Source: Pseudomonas sp. MYb118
Lineage (GTDB): Bacteria > Pseudomonadota > Gammaproteobacteria > Pseudomonadales > Pseudomonadaceae
Assembly: GCF_040947875.1 (NCBI RefSeq)
Contig: NZ_JBFRXN010000001.1
Span: 372,001-436,000, forward strand
Length of the DNA: 64,000 nt
Reading direction: 5' to 3'
The notes beneath the pieces were generated by a model, which saw only the letters and a list, made by a program, of their open reading frames with translations, was not told where the DNA came from and ran no database searches. Shown here piece after piece: positions 56,554 to 64,000 of this stretch (within the stretch, counting starts at the first letter, position 1; every line of letters starts with the position of its first letter). The translations under genes were made by a program, and so were the position numbers.

Positions 56554-57510
56554 TCAGTCGGTTACCGAGCCCTGCGGTACTCGTCCGGCGAAACTGTCCA
56601 CCAGGCTCGCCACCACCATTTCGCCCATCCGCGTGCGGGTCTGCACGGTCGCACTGGCTCGATGAGGTTGCAGTACCACCTGTTCATTGCCGAACAGGGC
56701 CTCTGGTACCCGCGGCTCGTCGACAAACACATCCAGTGCCGCGCCGGCGATCTCTCCCGCCTTCAATGCCGCTACCAGATCGACTTCATTGACCAGCTTG
56801 CCCCGGGCCACGTTGATCAAGTAACCACCCTGACCCAGTGCCTTGAGCACGTCGGCGTCGATGATGGCTTCGGCCTTGTCGGCAGCGGCGGCCAGAATCA
56901 ATGCATCACTCTGACTGGCCAGTTGCTTCAGATCGGCGACGAAGGCGTGATTGACGTCGCTCATCGGCCGCAGATCGGTGTAGCTGATCGGGCAGCCGAA
57001 CGCGGCGGCGCGGGCTGCCACGGCGCGCCCGACCCGCCCCATGCCGACGATGCCGATGCGCATGCCCGACACCTGGCGTGCCAGTGGCAACGGAGCCAGG
57101 GGTATCGGGCTTTCGGGCCATTGCCCGGAACGCACGTAACGATCACTGGTGCACAACCCCCGGCACACGGCAATCAACAGGCCGATGGCGAGGTCGGCGA
57201 CATCTTCGGTCAGGGCACCGATGGTGGCCGTCACGCGAATCCCGCGGTCCCTGGCATAAGCCAGATCCACCGCGTCGGTGCCCACGCCGTTGACCGCCAC
57301 CACTTCCAGCTTGGGCAATTGGGCCATCAGGGCCTGGGTGATGCCGGTGTGTCCACCCGTGATGACCCCTCGAATGTTGGCACCATGCTCTTTTATGAAC
57401 GCGGCTTTGTCGGCCTGTTCGAAATAGCGCCTGATGGTGAACAGCTCACCCAGGCGAGTGTTGATTTCAGGGATCAGGATCGGGCTGAGCTGCAAGACTT
57501 CTGGCTTCAT
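56554..57510 (-). CDS. D-2-hydroxyacid dehydrogenase (GhrB-like)
   Basis: 318-residue NAD(P)-dependent dehydrogenase of the glyoxylate/hydroxypyruvate reductase group. The NAD motif GMGRVG is at 156-161; the catalytic set is Arg236 (NVARGKLVN), Glu265 (DVFVDEP) and His283 (QPHRASAT). ATG 57510 begins MKPEVLQLSPILIPEINTRL; a longer frame to the right belongs to the shadow of the SDR gene. It is the last gene of a leftward run (MFS, FAH, SDR, this gene). Confidence 0.88.
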   Translation of the reverse strand: MKPEVLQLSPILIPEINTRLGELFTIRRYFEQADKAAFIKEHGANIRGVITGGHTGITQALMAQLPKLEVVAVNGVGTDAVDLAYARDRGIRVTATIGALTEDVADLAIGLLIAVCRGLCTSDRYVRSGQWPESPIPLAPLPLARQVSGMRIGIVGMGRVGRAVAARAAAFGCPISYTDLRPMSDVNHAFVADLKQLASQSDALILAAAADKAEAIIDADVLKALGQGGYLINVARGKLVNEVDLVAALKAGEIAGAALDVFVDEPRVPEALFGNEQVVLQPHRASATVQTRTRMGEMVVASLVDSFAGRVPQGSVTD

Positions 57511-57542
57511 GTGAACCTCGTGTAGCGCAATAAAAAGGCCGG

Positions 57543-58301
57543 TCAACCGCGACCGGCAAACGGCATGGCAGTGGCCATGACGGTCATGTTCAGGACATTC
57601 GCCGACAACGGCAGGGCGGCGATGTAGCGCACGGCATCGGCCACGTGCTGCACATCCACCATCGGCTCGACGGCGATGCTGCCGTTGGCCTGGCGCACGC
57701 CTTTGGTCATGCGCACCGACATTTCGGTCAGGGCGTTGCCGATGTCGATCTGGCTGCAGGCAATGTTGAATTCGCGCCCGTCCAGGGCCAGGGATTTGGT
57801 CAGCCCCAGCACCGCATGTTTGCTGGCGGTGTAGGCACTGCTGAAGGGGCGAGGGGTGTGGGCCGAGATCGAACCGTTGTTGATGATCCGGCCACCCATG
57901 GGCTGTTGCCGGCGCATCAGGCCGAAGGCGCCCCGGGCGCAGAGGAAAACGCCGTTGAGGTTGGTGTCGATCACATTTCGCCACTGCTCGAACGTCAGTT
58001 CATCCAGGGGCACGGCAGGGGCGTTGACTCCGGCATTGTTGAACACCACGTCCAGGCGTCCGTATTTCACGGTGATCTCGGCGAACAGCGCATCGACGCT
58101 GGCCGGATCGCGGACATCGGTAGGCACCGCCAGTGCCTGGTGGCCGTCGACAGCCGCCAGTTCCGCCAACTCCAGCAAGGGCTCTGGCCGGCGTCCGGCG
58201 AGCACCACGGTGAATCCGTCGGCCATCAGGCCAAGGGCCACGGCGCGGCCGATTCCGCTGCCGGCACCGGTTACCAGGGCGACTTTCAAAGGATGGGTCA
58301 T
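57543..58301 (-). CDS. Short-chain dehydrogenase/reductase
   Basis: 252-residue classical [11 protein letters not shown] at 11-18 binds NAD(P); catalytic Ser143 is in [10 protein letters not shown] and Tyr156/Lys160 in YTASKHA. It would oxidise a sugar acid or similar alcohol. AAGGAAAT precedes ATG 58301, which is preferred to an in-frame codon at 58322. It lies between the FAH-type and 2-hydroxyacid dehydrogenase genes in one operon. Confidence 0.9.
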   Translation of the reverse strand: MTHPLKVALVTGAGSGIGRAVALGLMADGFTVVLAGRRPEPLLELAELAAVDGHQALAVPTDVRDPASVDALFAEITVKYGRLDVVFNNAGVNAPAVPLDELTFEQWRNVIDTNLNGVFLCARGAFGLMRRQQPMGGRIINNGSISAHTPRPFSSAYTASKHAVLGLTKSLALDGREFNIACSQIDIGNALTEMSVRMTKGVRQANGSIAVEPMVDVQHVADAVRYIAALPLSANVLNMTVMATAMPFAGRG

Positions 58302-58343
58302 GTTGTTATTTCCTTTTTTCAATTCACTGGAGCGTGTGGTGGT

Positions 58344-59030
58344 TCAGGGGCGCGGGCCGACGCGCATTTCGATCTGGCCGATGCCGTCGATGCCTGCGTT
58401 GACGATGTCGCCGGGTTGCAGCACATCGACGCCGGCCGGGCTGCCGGTCATGATCAGATCGCCGGCCCGCAGGGCCACGGACTGGGAGATGCGGCTGATG
58501 ATTTCGGCGGCTGACCAGATCTGGCTGTCGAGGCTGTCGCGTTGGCGTTCCTGGCCGTTGACGTTCAGCCACAGCTCGCCGTCGGGGTGTCCGGCACGGG
58601 AGACCGGTACGATGGCGGTGATGGGGGCGGCGCCGTCGAATACCTTGGCGCCTTCCCACGGCATGCCACTGCTTTTGGCAGCGCGCTGGACGTCTCGACG
58701 CGTCAGGTCCAGGCCCGCGCCGTAACCCCAGACGTACGCCAGTGCCTGATCCTCGGGAATATTGGCGCCACCCTCGCCAATGGCGACCACCAGTTCGATC
58801 TCGTGGGCGAACTCTTCGGTCAAGGGCGGGAAGGCGATTTCACCCTGCGCGTCCACCACATTGCTTGCCGGTTTCATGAAAAACACCGGTGGCAGGCGGG
58901 ACTGGCCCTGGGTGTCAGGCCAGGGGTAGTTGCGACCGACGCAAAAGACCCGGCCCACGGGAAAACGCTGCTGGCTGCCGGCGACTGGCAGGGTCACGGG
59001 CAGATCGGGGGTAAAAACGTACTCGGTCAT
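58344..59030 (-). CDS. Fumarylacetoacetate hydrolase family protein
   Basis: 228-residue FAH-type hydrolase (FCVGRNYPWPD; VFFMKPASNVVDAQG; HEIELVVAIGEGG; GYGAGLDLTRRDVQ; RAGDLIMTGSPAGVD) with the metal-binding Glu set of the family. Such proteins cleave acylpyruvates or dehydrate/cleave 2-keto-3-deoxy sugar acids. AGG six bases before ATG 59030 supports that start; an in-frame ATG two codons upstream is possible. It belongs to the leftward catabolic operon. Confidence 0.9.
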   Translation of the reverse strand: MTEYVFTPDLPVTLPVAGSQQRFPVGRVFCVGRNYPWPDTQGQSRLPPVFFMKPASNVVDAQGEIAFPPLTEEFAHEIELVVAIGEGGANIPEDQALAYVWGYGAGLDLTRRDVQRAAKSSGMPWEGAKVFDGAAPITAIVPVSRAGHPDGELWLNVNGQERQRDSLDSQIWSAAEIISRISQSVALRAGDLIMTGSPAGVDVLQPGDIVNAGIDGIGQIEMRVGPRP

Positions 59031-59135
59031 GTTCATCCTGGTGTCGGTCCTGTAGGAAGCATCAGCGTACGGCGGCAATCGCGGGTGAAGTTGGACGAAT
59101 GCCGCCTCGTCTTGGAGAAAAACGCTTTTCTTGAA

Positions 59136-60476
59136 TCAGCGGGCCTTGAGTTCGATGCGGTACAGCCGGCCGAGCAGCAGCGAATAGGACAAGGTGCCCA
59201 TCAGCGCTACACCACCGATGAACCAGAAGGCCCAGGCGAAGGAGCCCGTCGCCTGGACGATTGCGCCGATCACGATCGGGGTGACGATGCCGCCGATGTT
59301 GGCGGCCAGGCTTGTGACCCCGCCGGTCAGGCCGATCAATTCCTTGGGCGCGACTTCCGATACGGCCGCCCACGATGAAGAGGCGATGCCCTGGGCGAAG
59401 AAGGCGAGGGTCAGGATGGCGATGCAGATCACGTTCGAGTCGGTAAAGTTCACCAGGACGATCGACATCCCCAGCATCGAGCCGACCACCAGCGGCAATT
59501 TGCGCGCGAAGGACATGGAGTATCCGCGGCGGATCAGCAGGTCCGAGACGATCCCGGCCAGCAGAATGCCCACCGTTGCACCCACGAATGGCATCACGGC
59601 AAAGATCCCGGCCTTGATGGTGGTCAGTTGCCGTTCCTCGATCAGGTAGGTCGGGAACCAGGTCAGGAAGAAGTACAGCGCCGAGGTGCTGGCGAACTTG
59701 CCAATGCAAATCGCCCAGATCTGCCGATAGCTGAACAGTTCGGCGATTTGCCGCCAGTTGAAGCGGGTACGCTCCTGGCTGCTCTTGACCAGGCCGCCAC
59801 CGTTTTCGATGTATTTCAGTTCTTCCTTGCTGACTTTCTTGCAGCTCAGCGGGTCGCGGTACAGGAACAGCCAGATCACCCCGAACACGATGCCCAGCAA
59901 CCCGGTGCTGTAGAACACATGGCGCCAGTCGAAGGTGGTCGCCAGCCAGAGCAATGCGCCGGTGAACAGGGCGGTGCCCAGATACTGACCGCACACGTAA
60001 ATGCTGCTGGCCATCCCGCGTTCGCGCGCCGGGAACCACACGGTCACTGCGCGGCTATTGGCCGGAAAGGCCGGCGCCTCCATCGCACCGACGGCCAGGC
60101 GCAGGCCGAACAAGGATGCAAACCCTGTGGCGAAGCCTTGCAGCACAGTGACGGTCGACCAACTGATCAGCGACACCCCATAGGTCAACCTGGAACCGAA
60201 GCGGTCGGCGATGAATCCGGCAGGCACCAGCGCGAGGGCGTAAGTCCAGGCGAACGCGGAAAAGATCAGGCCCATTTCGATCTTGTCCAGGCCCAGGTCC
60301 TTGGCCATGAACGGCGCCGCAATCGAGATGTTCACCCGGTCGATGTAGTTGATGATGGTGGCGATCAGCAGCAGCGACAGCATGAACCAGCGTCGACGTG
60401 TCGGCAGTCGCTGGGTAGGGGCGGCATCGCGGACGCCGGCCGTCGCCGTCGCCGTGGAAGTGGTGGAGTTGGACAT
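59136..60476 (-). CDS. MFS transporter, anion:cation symporter family
   Basis: 446-residue permease with 12 helices and the ACS-family start motif YIDRVNISIAAPFMAKDLGLD. The family carries hexuronates, aldarates (GudP, GarP, ExuT) and phthalate; the exact substrate is open. It is the first gene of the leftward operon and diverges from araC across a 577-base regulatory region. It gives the cluster its likely import step. Confidence 0.88.
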   Translation of the reverse strand: MSNSTTSTATATAGVRDAAPTQRLPTRRRWFMLSLLLIATIINYIDRVNISIAAPFMAKDLGLDKIEMGLIFSAFAWTYALALVPAGFIADRFGSRLTYGVSLISWSTVTVLQGFATGFASLFGLRLAVGAMEAPAFPANSRAVTVWFPARERGMASSIYVCGQYLGTALFTGALLWLATTFDWRHVFYSTGLLGIVFGVIWLFLYRDPLSCKKVSKEELKYIENGGGLVKSSQERTRFNWRQIAELFSYRQIWAICIGKFASTSALYFFLTWFPTYLIEERQLTTIKAGIFAVMPFVGATVGILLAGIVSDLLIRRGYSMSFARKLPLVVGSMLGMSIVLVNFTDSNVICIAILTLAFFAQGIASSSWAAVSEVAPKELIGLTGGVTSLAANIGGIVTPIVIGAIVQATGSFAWAFWFIGGVALMGTLSYSLLLGRLYRIELKAR

Positions 60477-61053
60477 GGGTAGACCTCGTTATTGTTAGAA
60501 GAATCGAGATATCTGCGCGCAGCCGAGCCCGTTGCTCCCGGTCGGGAACAGCGTGGTTTGCAAAAGCGGCGCGGACAGCCGGTGTCAGGTGTCCGAGGAC
60601 ATGTTCCGACAAGGCGGATTCAAGGAGAGGTCGGGCGGGTCGGTGAGGGAAAAAAGCAGGTTCATGATGTGCGCACCTAATGATTGTTTTTGGATGGGTC
60701 GGGCTGCATTGCCTGCCACAGTGGTCGTACAACCTTCCAAAATCAACGGAGGCGTTAGATCGTTTTTTCGCATGAAAACCGTGATCAATATGCCTGTCCA
60801 AGAAAGTGCGCCAACGCTTTTAGCCTTGGTATATTTATAACTTGTTGTTTTTATTCAAATAAAAAATAAAGATCGAGGCCGGTTTTTTGGACAGGAAAAA
60901 TTTCCACTCACGGATACAAATTATCCGTCGAGGCCTGCGTCATCCTATGAGCTGTTGAAACGTGGCCGGATTCACCGTCACAATCCCTCTGTCGTCGTCT
61001 CCATCGCGGGGCGACGACAAGCTGTCCATGTACCTGTCGAGGACCCTCAGCCG
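60477..61053. promoter_or_regulatory. Divergent regulatory region with two inverted repeats
   Basis: No gene is supported here. ACGGATA-CAAAT-TATCCGT (60910-60928) is a perfect 7-bp inverted repeat. GTCATCCTATGA (60939-60950) repeats exactly the core of the operator at 54993-55011. The stretch 60830-60890 is AT-rich (ATTCAAATAAAAAATAAAGA), unlike its neighbourhood, and probably holds the promoters. Confidence 0.55.
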
Positions 61054-61986
61054 ATGTCGTTACCGAGTCGAGTACCCACCTACGTCATGCAGCAACGCAG
61101 CGAGCTGACGGACTTTTACATCCGCGACAAAAAGGGCCGGCGTGCCGAAACCAGCCCCCATCGTCATGAGTACTTCCAGATTCAGATCAACCTCGGTGGC
61201 GACACCGTGCAGCACATCGGCAACGTCGAGCGTCCGTTCCCGCGCAATACCCTGGCCTTCATCCTGCCGCATCGGGTGCACGTGATTCCGCATCCGGCCG
61301 ACAGCAATTTCATGGTGATCAATTTTTCCCAGACCTTCCTGCTGCCGCACTTGCAGTGCGACCCGATGGATCTGGAGGAAGTGTCGATTCTGCTGGCGCC
61401 CGAATTGTCGCCATTTCGCTTTCAGGAGCACCTGGACTTCATCCTCGGCGATGAGGATTTCAGCAAAGTCTGCGGTCTGATCGAGCAAATGCGTGTGCTC
61501 GACGAGAACCGGCAATTCGGCACCCGCGAGATGCTCAAGGGTTTGCTGCTGCAACTGGTGGGGAGTGTGTGTGCCTTGTATGCCGAACCGCTCAAGCGCC
61601 TGGCCGAAGAGAACGCCGCCGAAGTCAGCCGGCGTGATGCGCTGAGCCGGATGTCCGAATATTTGCGCAAGAACATCGCCGACCCGGACCTCAACCTGAT
61701 CAAGGTCGCCGCGGCGACTTACCTGTCACCGACCTACCTGACCCACTGGTTGCGCAAGGAAGTCGGCAAGACCTTTACCGAGCTGGTGCTGGAGCGGCGG
61801 ATGCACGCGGCCCGTAATTACCTGCTCAACGGCACGCGGCCGGTAGGGGAGGTGGCGCGATTGTGCGGTTTCGCCGACGAAGCTTACTTTTCGCGGCGCT
61901 TTCGTCAGATCCACGGCCAGCCTCCTGGGCAATTTCGCCGTCAGCAACTCAACCCGGACACACCGCAGTCGCCGTTGAATACCTGA
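61054..61986 (+). CDS. AraC family transcriptional regulator
   Basis: 310-residue regulator. The N-terminal cupin-like sensing part contains ETSPHRHEYFQIQINLGGDT. The C-terminal double helix-turn-helix is complete (NLIKVAAATYLSPTYLTHWLRKEVGKTF..., PVGEVARLCGFADEAYFSRRFRQIHGQPPGQFR). ATG 61054 starts MSLPSRVPTYVMQQRSEL; an in-frame ATG at 60955 would overlap the operator region. Divergent from the ACS permease, it likely controls the leftward catabolic operon. Confidence 0.9.
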   Translation: MSLPSRVPTYVMQQRSELTDFYIRDKKGRRAETSPHRHEYFQIQINLGGDTVQHIGNVERPFPRNTLAFILPHRVHVIPHPADSNFMVINFSQTFLLPHLQCDPMDLEEVSILLAPELSPFRFQEHLDFILGDEDFSKVCGLIEQMRVLDENRQFGTREMLKGLLLQLVGSVCALYAEPLKRLAEENAAEVSRRDALSRMSEYLRKNIADPDLNLIKVAAATYLSPTYLTHWLRKEVGKTFTELVLERRMHAARNYLLNGTRPVGEVARLCGFADEAYFSRRFRQIHGQPPGQFRRQQLNPDTPQSPLNT

Positions 61987-62003
61987 TGCGCGACGCGAAA
62001 ACG

Positions 62004-62033
62004 AAAAAACCCGCCATAAGGCGGGTTTTTTGA
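62004..62033 (+). terminator. Intrinsic terminator of the araC gene
   Basis: AAAAAACCCGCC and GGCGGGTTTTTT around ATAA; arms with A- and T-runs, so it may also end tRNA-Asn transcription from the other side. Confidence 0.93.
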
Positions 62034-62035
62034 TC

Positions 62036-62111
<76 letters not shown>

Positions 62112-62191
62112 ATTGCGCGTATCTTACTGATTCAAAAAGAGAAGTCAAGCGCCAGTTGGCAAATCGGGGCAATCTTCGGGACAAACGGTGT

Positions 62192-62401
62192 TCAACCGCC
62201 GAACGTGATCGTGCCGAGCATCAGTTTGGCGTACAGCGCCGTCGCGGCCAGTTGCACCAGCCACAGGGCCAGGCCACCGAGAAACACACCGGCGGCCACC
62301 TGCATCACCAGGTTGTTGGAGCGCTTGGCAGCAGGGCGGGGGATGAAGTCATCCAGATCGTCGCGGTCATCGCGGTCGGCGCGCAGGTTGTCGTTTTTCA
62401 T
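62192..62401 (-). CDS. Small single-helix membrane protein (69 aa)
   Basis: Charged cytoplasmic N terminus (MKNDNLRADRDDRDDLDDF) followed by one long membrane helix (LVMQVAAGVFLGGLALWLVQ). GGAG precedes ATG 62401. Similar small proteins stand between tRNA-Asn and the aminotransferase gene in other pseudomonads. Function unknown. Confidence 0.75.
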   Translation of the reverse strand: MKNDNLRADRDDRDDLDDFIPRPAAKRSNNLVMQVAAGVFLGGLALWLVQLAATALYAKLMLGTITFGG

Positions 62402-62418
62402 GGAGTCTCCACAAGACC

Positions 62419-62507
62419 TGTAGGAGCGAGCTTGCTCGCGATGCGGTGGGTCATTCGTCAACGATGTTGAATGAAAAACCGCATCGCGAGCAAGCTCGCT
62501 CCTACAG
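62419..62507. repeat. REPIN (REP doublet)
   Basis: TGTAGGAGCGAGCTTGCTCG at the left and GCGAGCAAGCTCGCTCCTAC at the right; the interior GCGGTGGGTCATTCGTCAAC differs from the common core but keeps CGTCAACGATG. Confidence 0.9.
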
Positions 62508-62527
62508 TTGCCTTGTCACCGTACGGC

Positions 62528-63724
62528 TCAGATCACCGCGACGATCGCCTTGGTGACGACATCAATGTTGCTCTGGTTCAGCGCGGCCACGCAGATGCGG
62601 CCGGTGTCCAGGGCGTAGATGCCGAATTCGTTGCGCAGGCGGTGCACCTGTTCAACGGTCAGACCCGAGTAGGAGAACATGCCGCGCTGGCGACCGACGA
62701 AGCTGAAGTCGCGTTGCGGGGCATTTTTGGCCAGCAGGTCAACCATCTGGTTGCGCATGCCCTTGATGCGCAGGCGCATCTCGGCCAGTTCGGCTTCCCA
62801 CTGCGCACGCAGTTCCGGGCTGTTCAACACGGCGGCGACGATGCTCGCGCCATGGGTGGGCGGGTTGGAGTAGTTGGTGCGGATCACGCGCTTGACCTGC
62901 GACAGCACGCGCGCGCTTTCTTCTTTCGATTCGCTGACGATCGACAGGGCACCCACGCGCTCGCCGTACAGCGAGAAGGACTTGGAGAACGAGCTGGAGA
63001 CGAAGAAAGTCAGGCCCGACTCGGCGAACAGGCGCACGGCCGCCGCGTCTTCGTCGATACCGTCGCCAAAGCCCTGGTAGGCCATGTCGAGGAAAGGTAC
63101 GTGACCCTTGGCTTTCACCACGTCCAGGACGTTGTTCCAGTCCGCCGGGCTCAGGTCCACACCGGTCGGGTTGTGGCAGCAGGCGTGCAGCACAACGATG
63201 GAGCCGGACGGCAGGGCGTTCAGGTCTTCGAGCAGGCCGGCGCGGTTGACGTCGTGGGTCGCAGCGTTGTAGTAGCGATAGTTCTGCACCGGGAAGCCAG
63301 CGGTTTCGAACAGGGCGCGGTGGTTTTCCCAGCTTGGGTCGCTGATCGCCACGACCGCGTTGGGCAGCAGTTGCTTGAGGAAGTCAGCGCCGATCTTCAG
63401 GGCACCGGTGCCGCCAACGGCCTGGGTGGTGACCACGCGGCCAGCGGCCAGCAGTGGCGAGTCGTTGCCGAACAGCAGTTTTTGCACGGCCTGGTCATAG
63501 GCGGCAATACCGTCGATTGGCAGGTAACCACGGGAAGCGTGTTGAGCGACGCGAATCGTCTCGGCTTCGACAACGGCGCGCAGGAGTGGAATTCGCCCCT
63601 CCTCGTTGCAGTAAACACCGACCCCCAGGTTGACCTTGCTGGTACGGGTATCGGCGTTGAATGCTTCGTTGAGGCCCAGGATTGGATCGCGTGGTGCCAT
63701 TTCGACAGCGGAGAACAGGCTCAT
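62528..63724 (-). CDS. Aromatic/aspartate aminotransferase
   Basis: 398-residue PLP aminotransferase of the AspC/TyrB class. SSSFSKSFSLYGERVG holds the Schiff-base Lys248; ACCHNPTGVDLS and VNLGVGVYCNEEG are family motifs. It transaminates aromatic amino acids and aspartate with 2-oxoglutarate. Among Pseudomonas enzymes it resembles the one next to uvrB; uvrB would lie beyond the right edge. Substrate preference is not read from sequence. Confidence 0.93.
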   Translation of the reverse strand: MSLFSAVEMAPRDPILGLNEAFNADTRTSKVNLGVGVYCNEEGRIPLLRAVVEAETIRVAQHASRGYLPIDGIAAYDQAVQKLLFGNDSPLLAAGRVVTTQAVGGTGALKIGADFLKQLLPNAVVAISDPSWENHRALFETAGFPVQNYRYYNAATHDVNRAGLLEDLNALPSGSIVVLHACCHNPTGVDLSPADWNNVLDVVKAKGHVPFLDMAYQGFGDGIDEDAAAVRLFAESGLTFFVSSSFSKSFSLYGERVGALSIVSESKEESARVLSQVKRVIRTNYSNPPTHGASIVAAVLNSPELRAQWEAELAEMRLRIKGMRNQMVDLLAKNAPQRDFSFVGRQRGMFSYSGLTVEQVHRLRNEFGIYALDTGRICVAALNQSNIDVVTKAIVAVI

Positions 63725-64000
63725 TTTTGCGGCGGCTCTGAATGGAGTGTGGAGGGACGTGTCGCGCTCCAGCCGAATGCACTAGAGCGGTGCACAAACG
63801 GGGAGCTAGTATAGAGGCCATCGGCGAGTGATGGCGACAGCGGAATCGGCTTTTGGCGTAAGTTTTTCCGATTATTTTTCGACCGTTAGTCGATTGGCCG
63901 CGTCATAGTCTTTAAGGGATGTAGGACGTTTGCCTTGAAAGAGCGAGCAATCGACTCCACATTGAGCCCAATCCAGTTTTTTCCTCGGGCGACTTCGGTC
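63725..64000. other. Terminal intergenic stretch
   Basis: Upstream region of the aminotransferase gene up to the window edge. No frame with coding character is seen on either strand and no LexA box (CTG-N10-CAG) is visible. The gene to the right begins outside the window. Confidence 0.4.

Overview
The window reads as chromosomal DNA of a fluorescent-group Pseudomonas. GC is high and genes are densely packed on both strands. REP/REPIN palindromes of the kind common in P. fluorescens relatives (GTAGGAGCGAGCTTGCTCGCGA and GTGGGAGCGGGCTTGCCCGCGA types) recur between genes. From memory of PAO1, gene order from fadBA to lolCDE follows PA3015-PA2986, and copS to dusA follows roughly PA2810-PA2795. 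No phage, insertion sequence or CRISPR array is visible.

Left part (1-30 kb): the fatty-acid oxidation operon fadBA with a PsrA-like site, then a DUF1653 protein, topA, two small conserved proteins, the SOS pair lexA-sulA behind two LexA boxes, and psrA with a perfect PsrA operator. Next come nagZ with methylthioinosine phosphorylase, the mfd-csiV-SNF2 helicase operon, a long-form GAPDH, an MHS-type transporter, an ApbE flavin transferase whose usual nqr operon is absent, sthA, a PilZ-phosphodiesterase pair, and the lipoprotein exporter lolCDE.

Middle part (30-52 kb): a copper two-component system (copRS) divergent from a periplasmic cupredoxin, queF, small conserved genes, mlaA, a PilZ protein, and a highly structured leader RNA in front of the rssB-rssC phosphatase/STAS pair. 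After these lie tal, dusA, a PheC-like periplasmic protein beside a TonB receptor with a Fur-like box, two divergent L,D-transpeptidases, a membrane diguanylate cyclase next to a secreted Gly/Ser-rich protein, GNAT, exonuclease III, arylamine acetyltransferase and a BrnT/BrnA toxin-antitoxin pair.

Right part (52-64 kb): an NCS2 purine/pyrimidine permease and two tandem REPINs, then a catabolic cluster (53.8-62.0 kb) that looks like a sugar-acid or hydroxy-acid pathway. It contains a periplasmic beta-propeller lactonase (frameshifted here), a divergent Nramp-related transporter without the usual metal-binding motifs, a 2-hydroxyacid dehydrogenase, an SDR, an FAH-type hydrolase, an ACS-type MFS permease and an AraC regulator. 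The same 12-base inverted-repeat core lies in front of the lactonase/Nramp pair and in front of araC, tying both ends to one unseen regulator. tRNA-Asn, a small membrane protein and an aromatic/aspartate aminotransferase close the window.

The strongest candidates for something undescribed are the rssB leader RNA (36385-36536) and this catabolic cluster with its shared operator and atypical Nramp protein.
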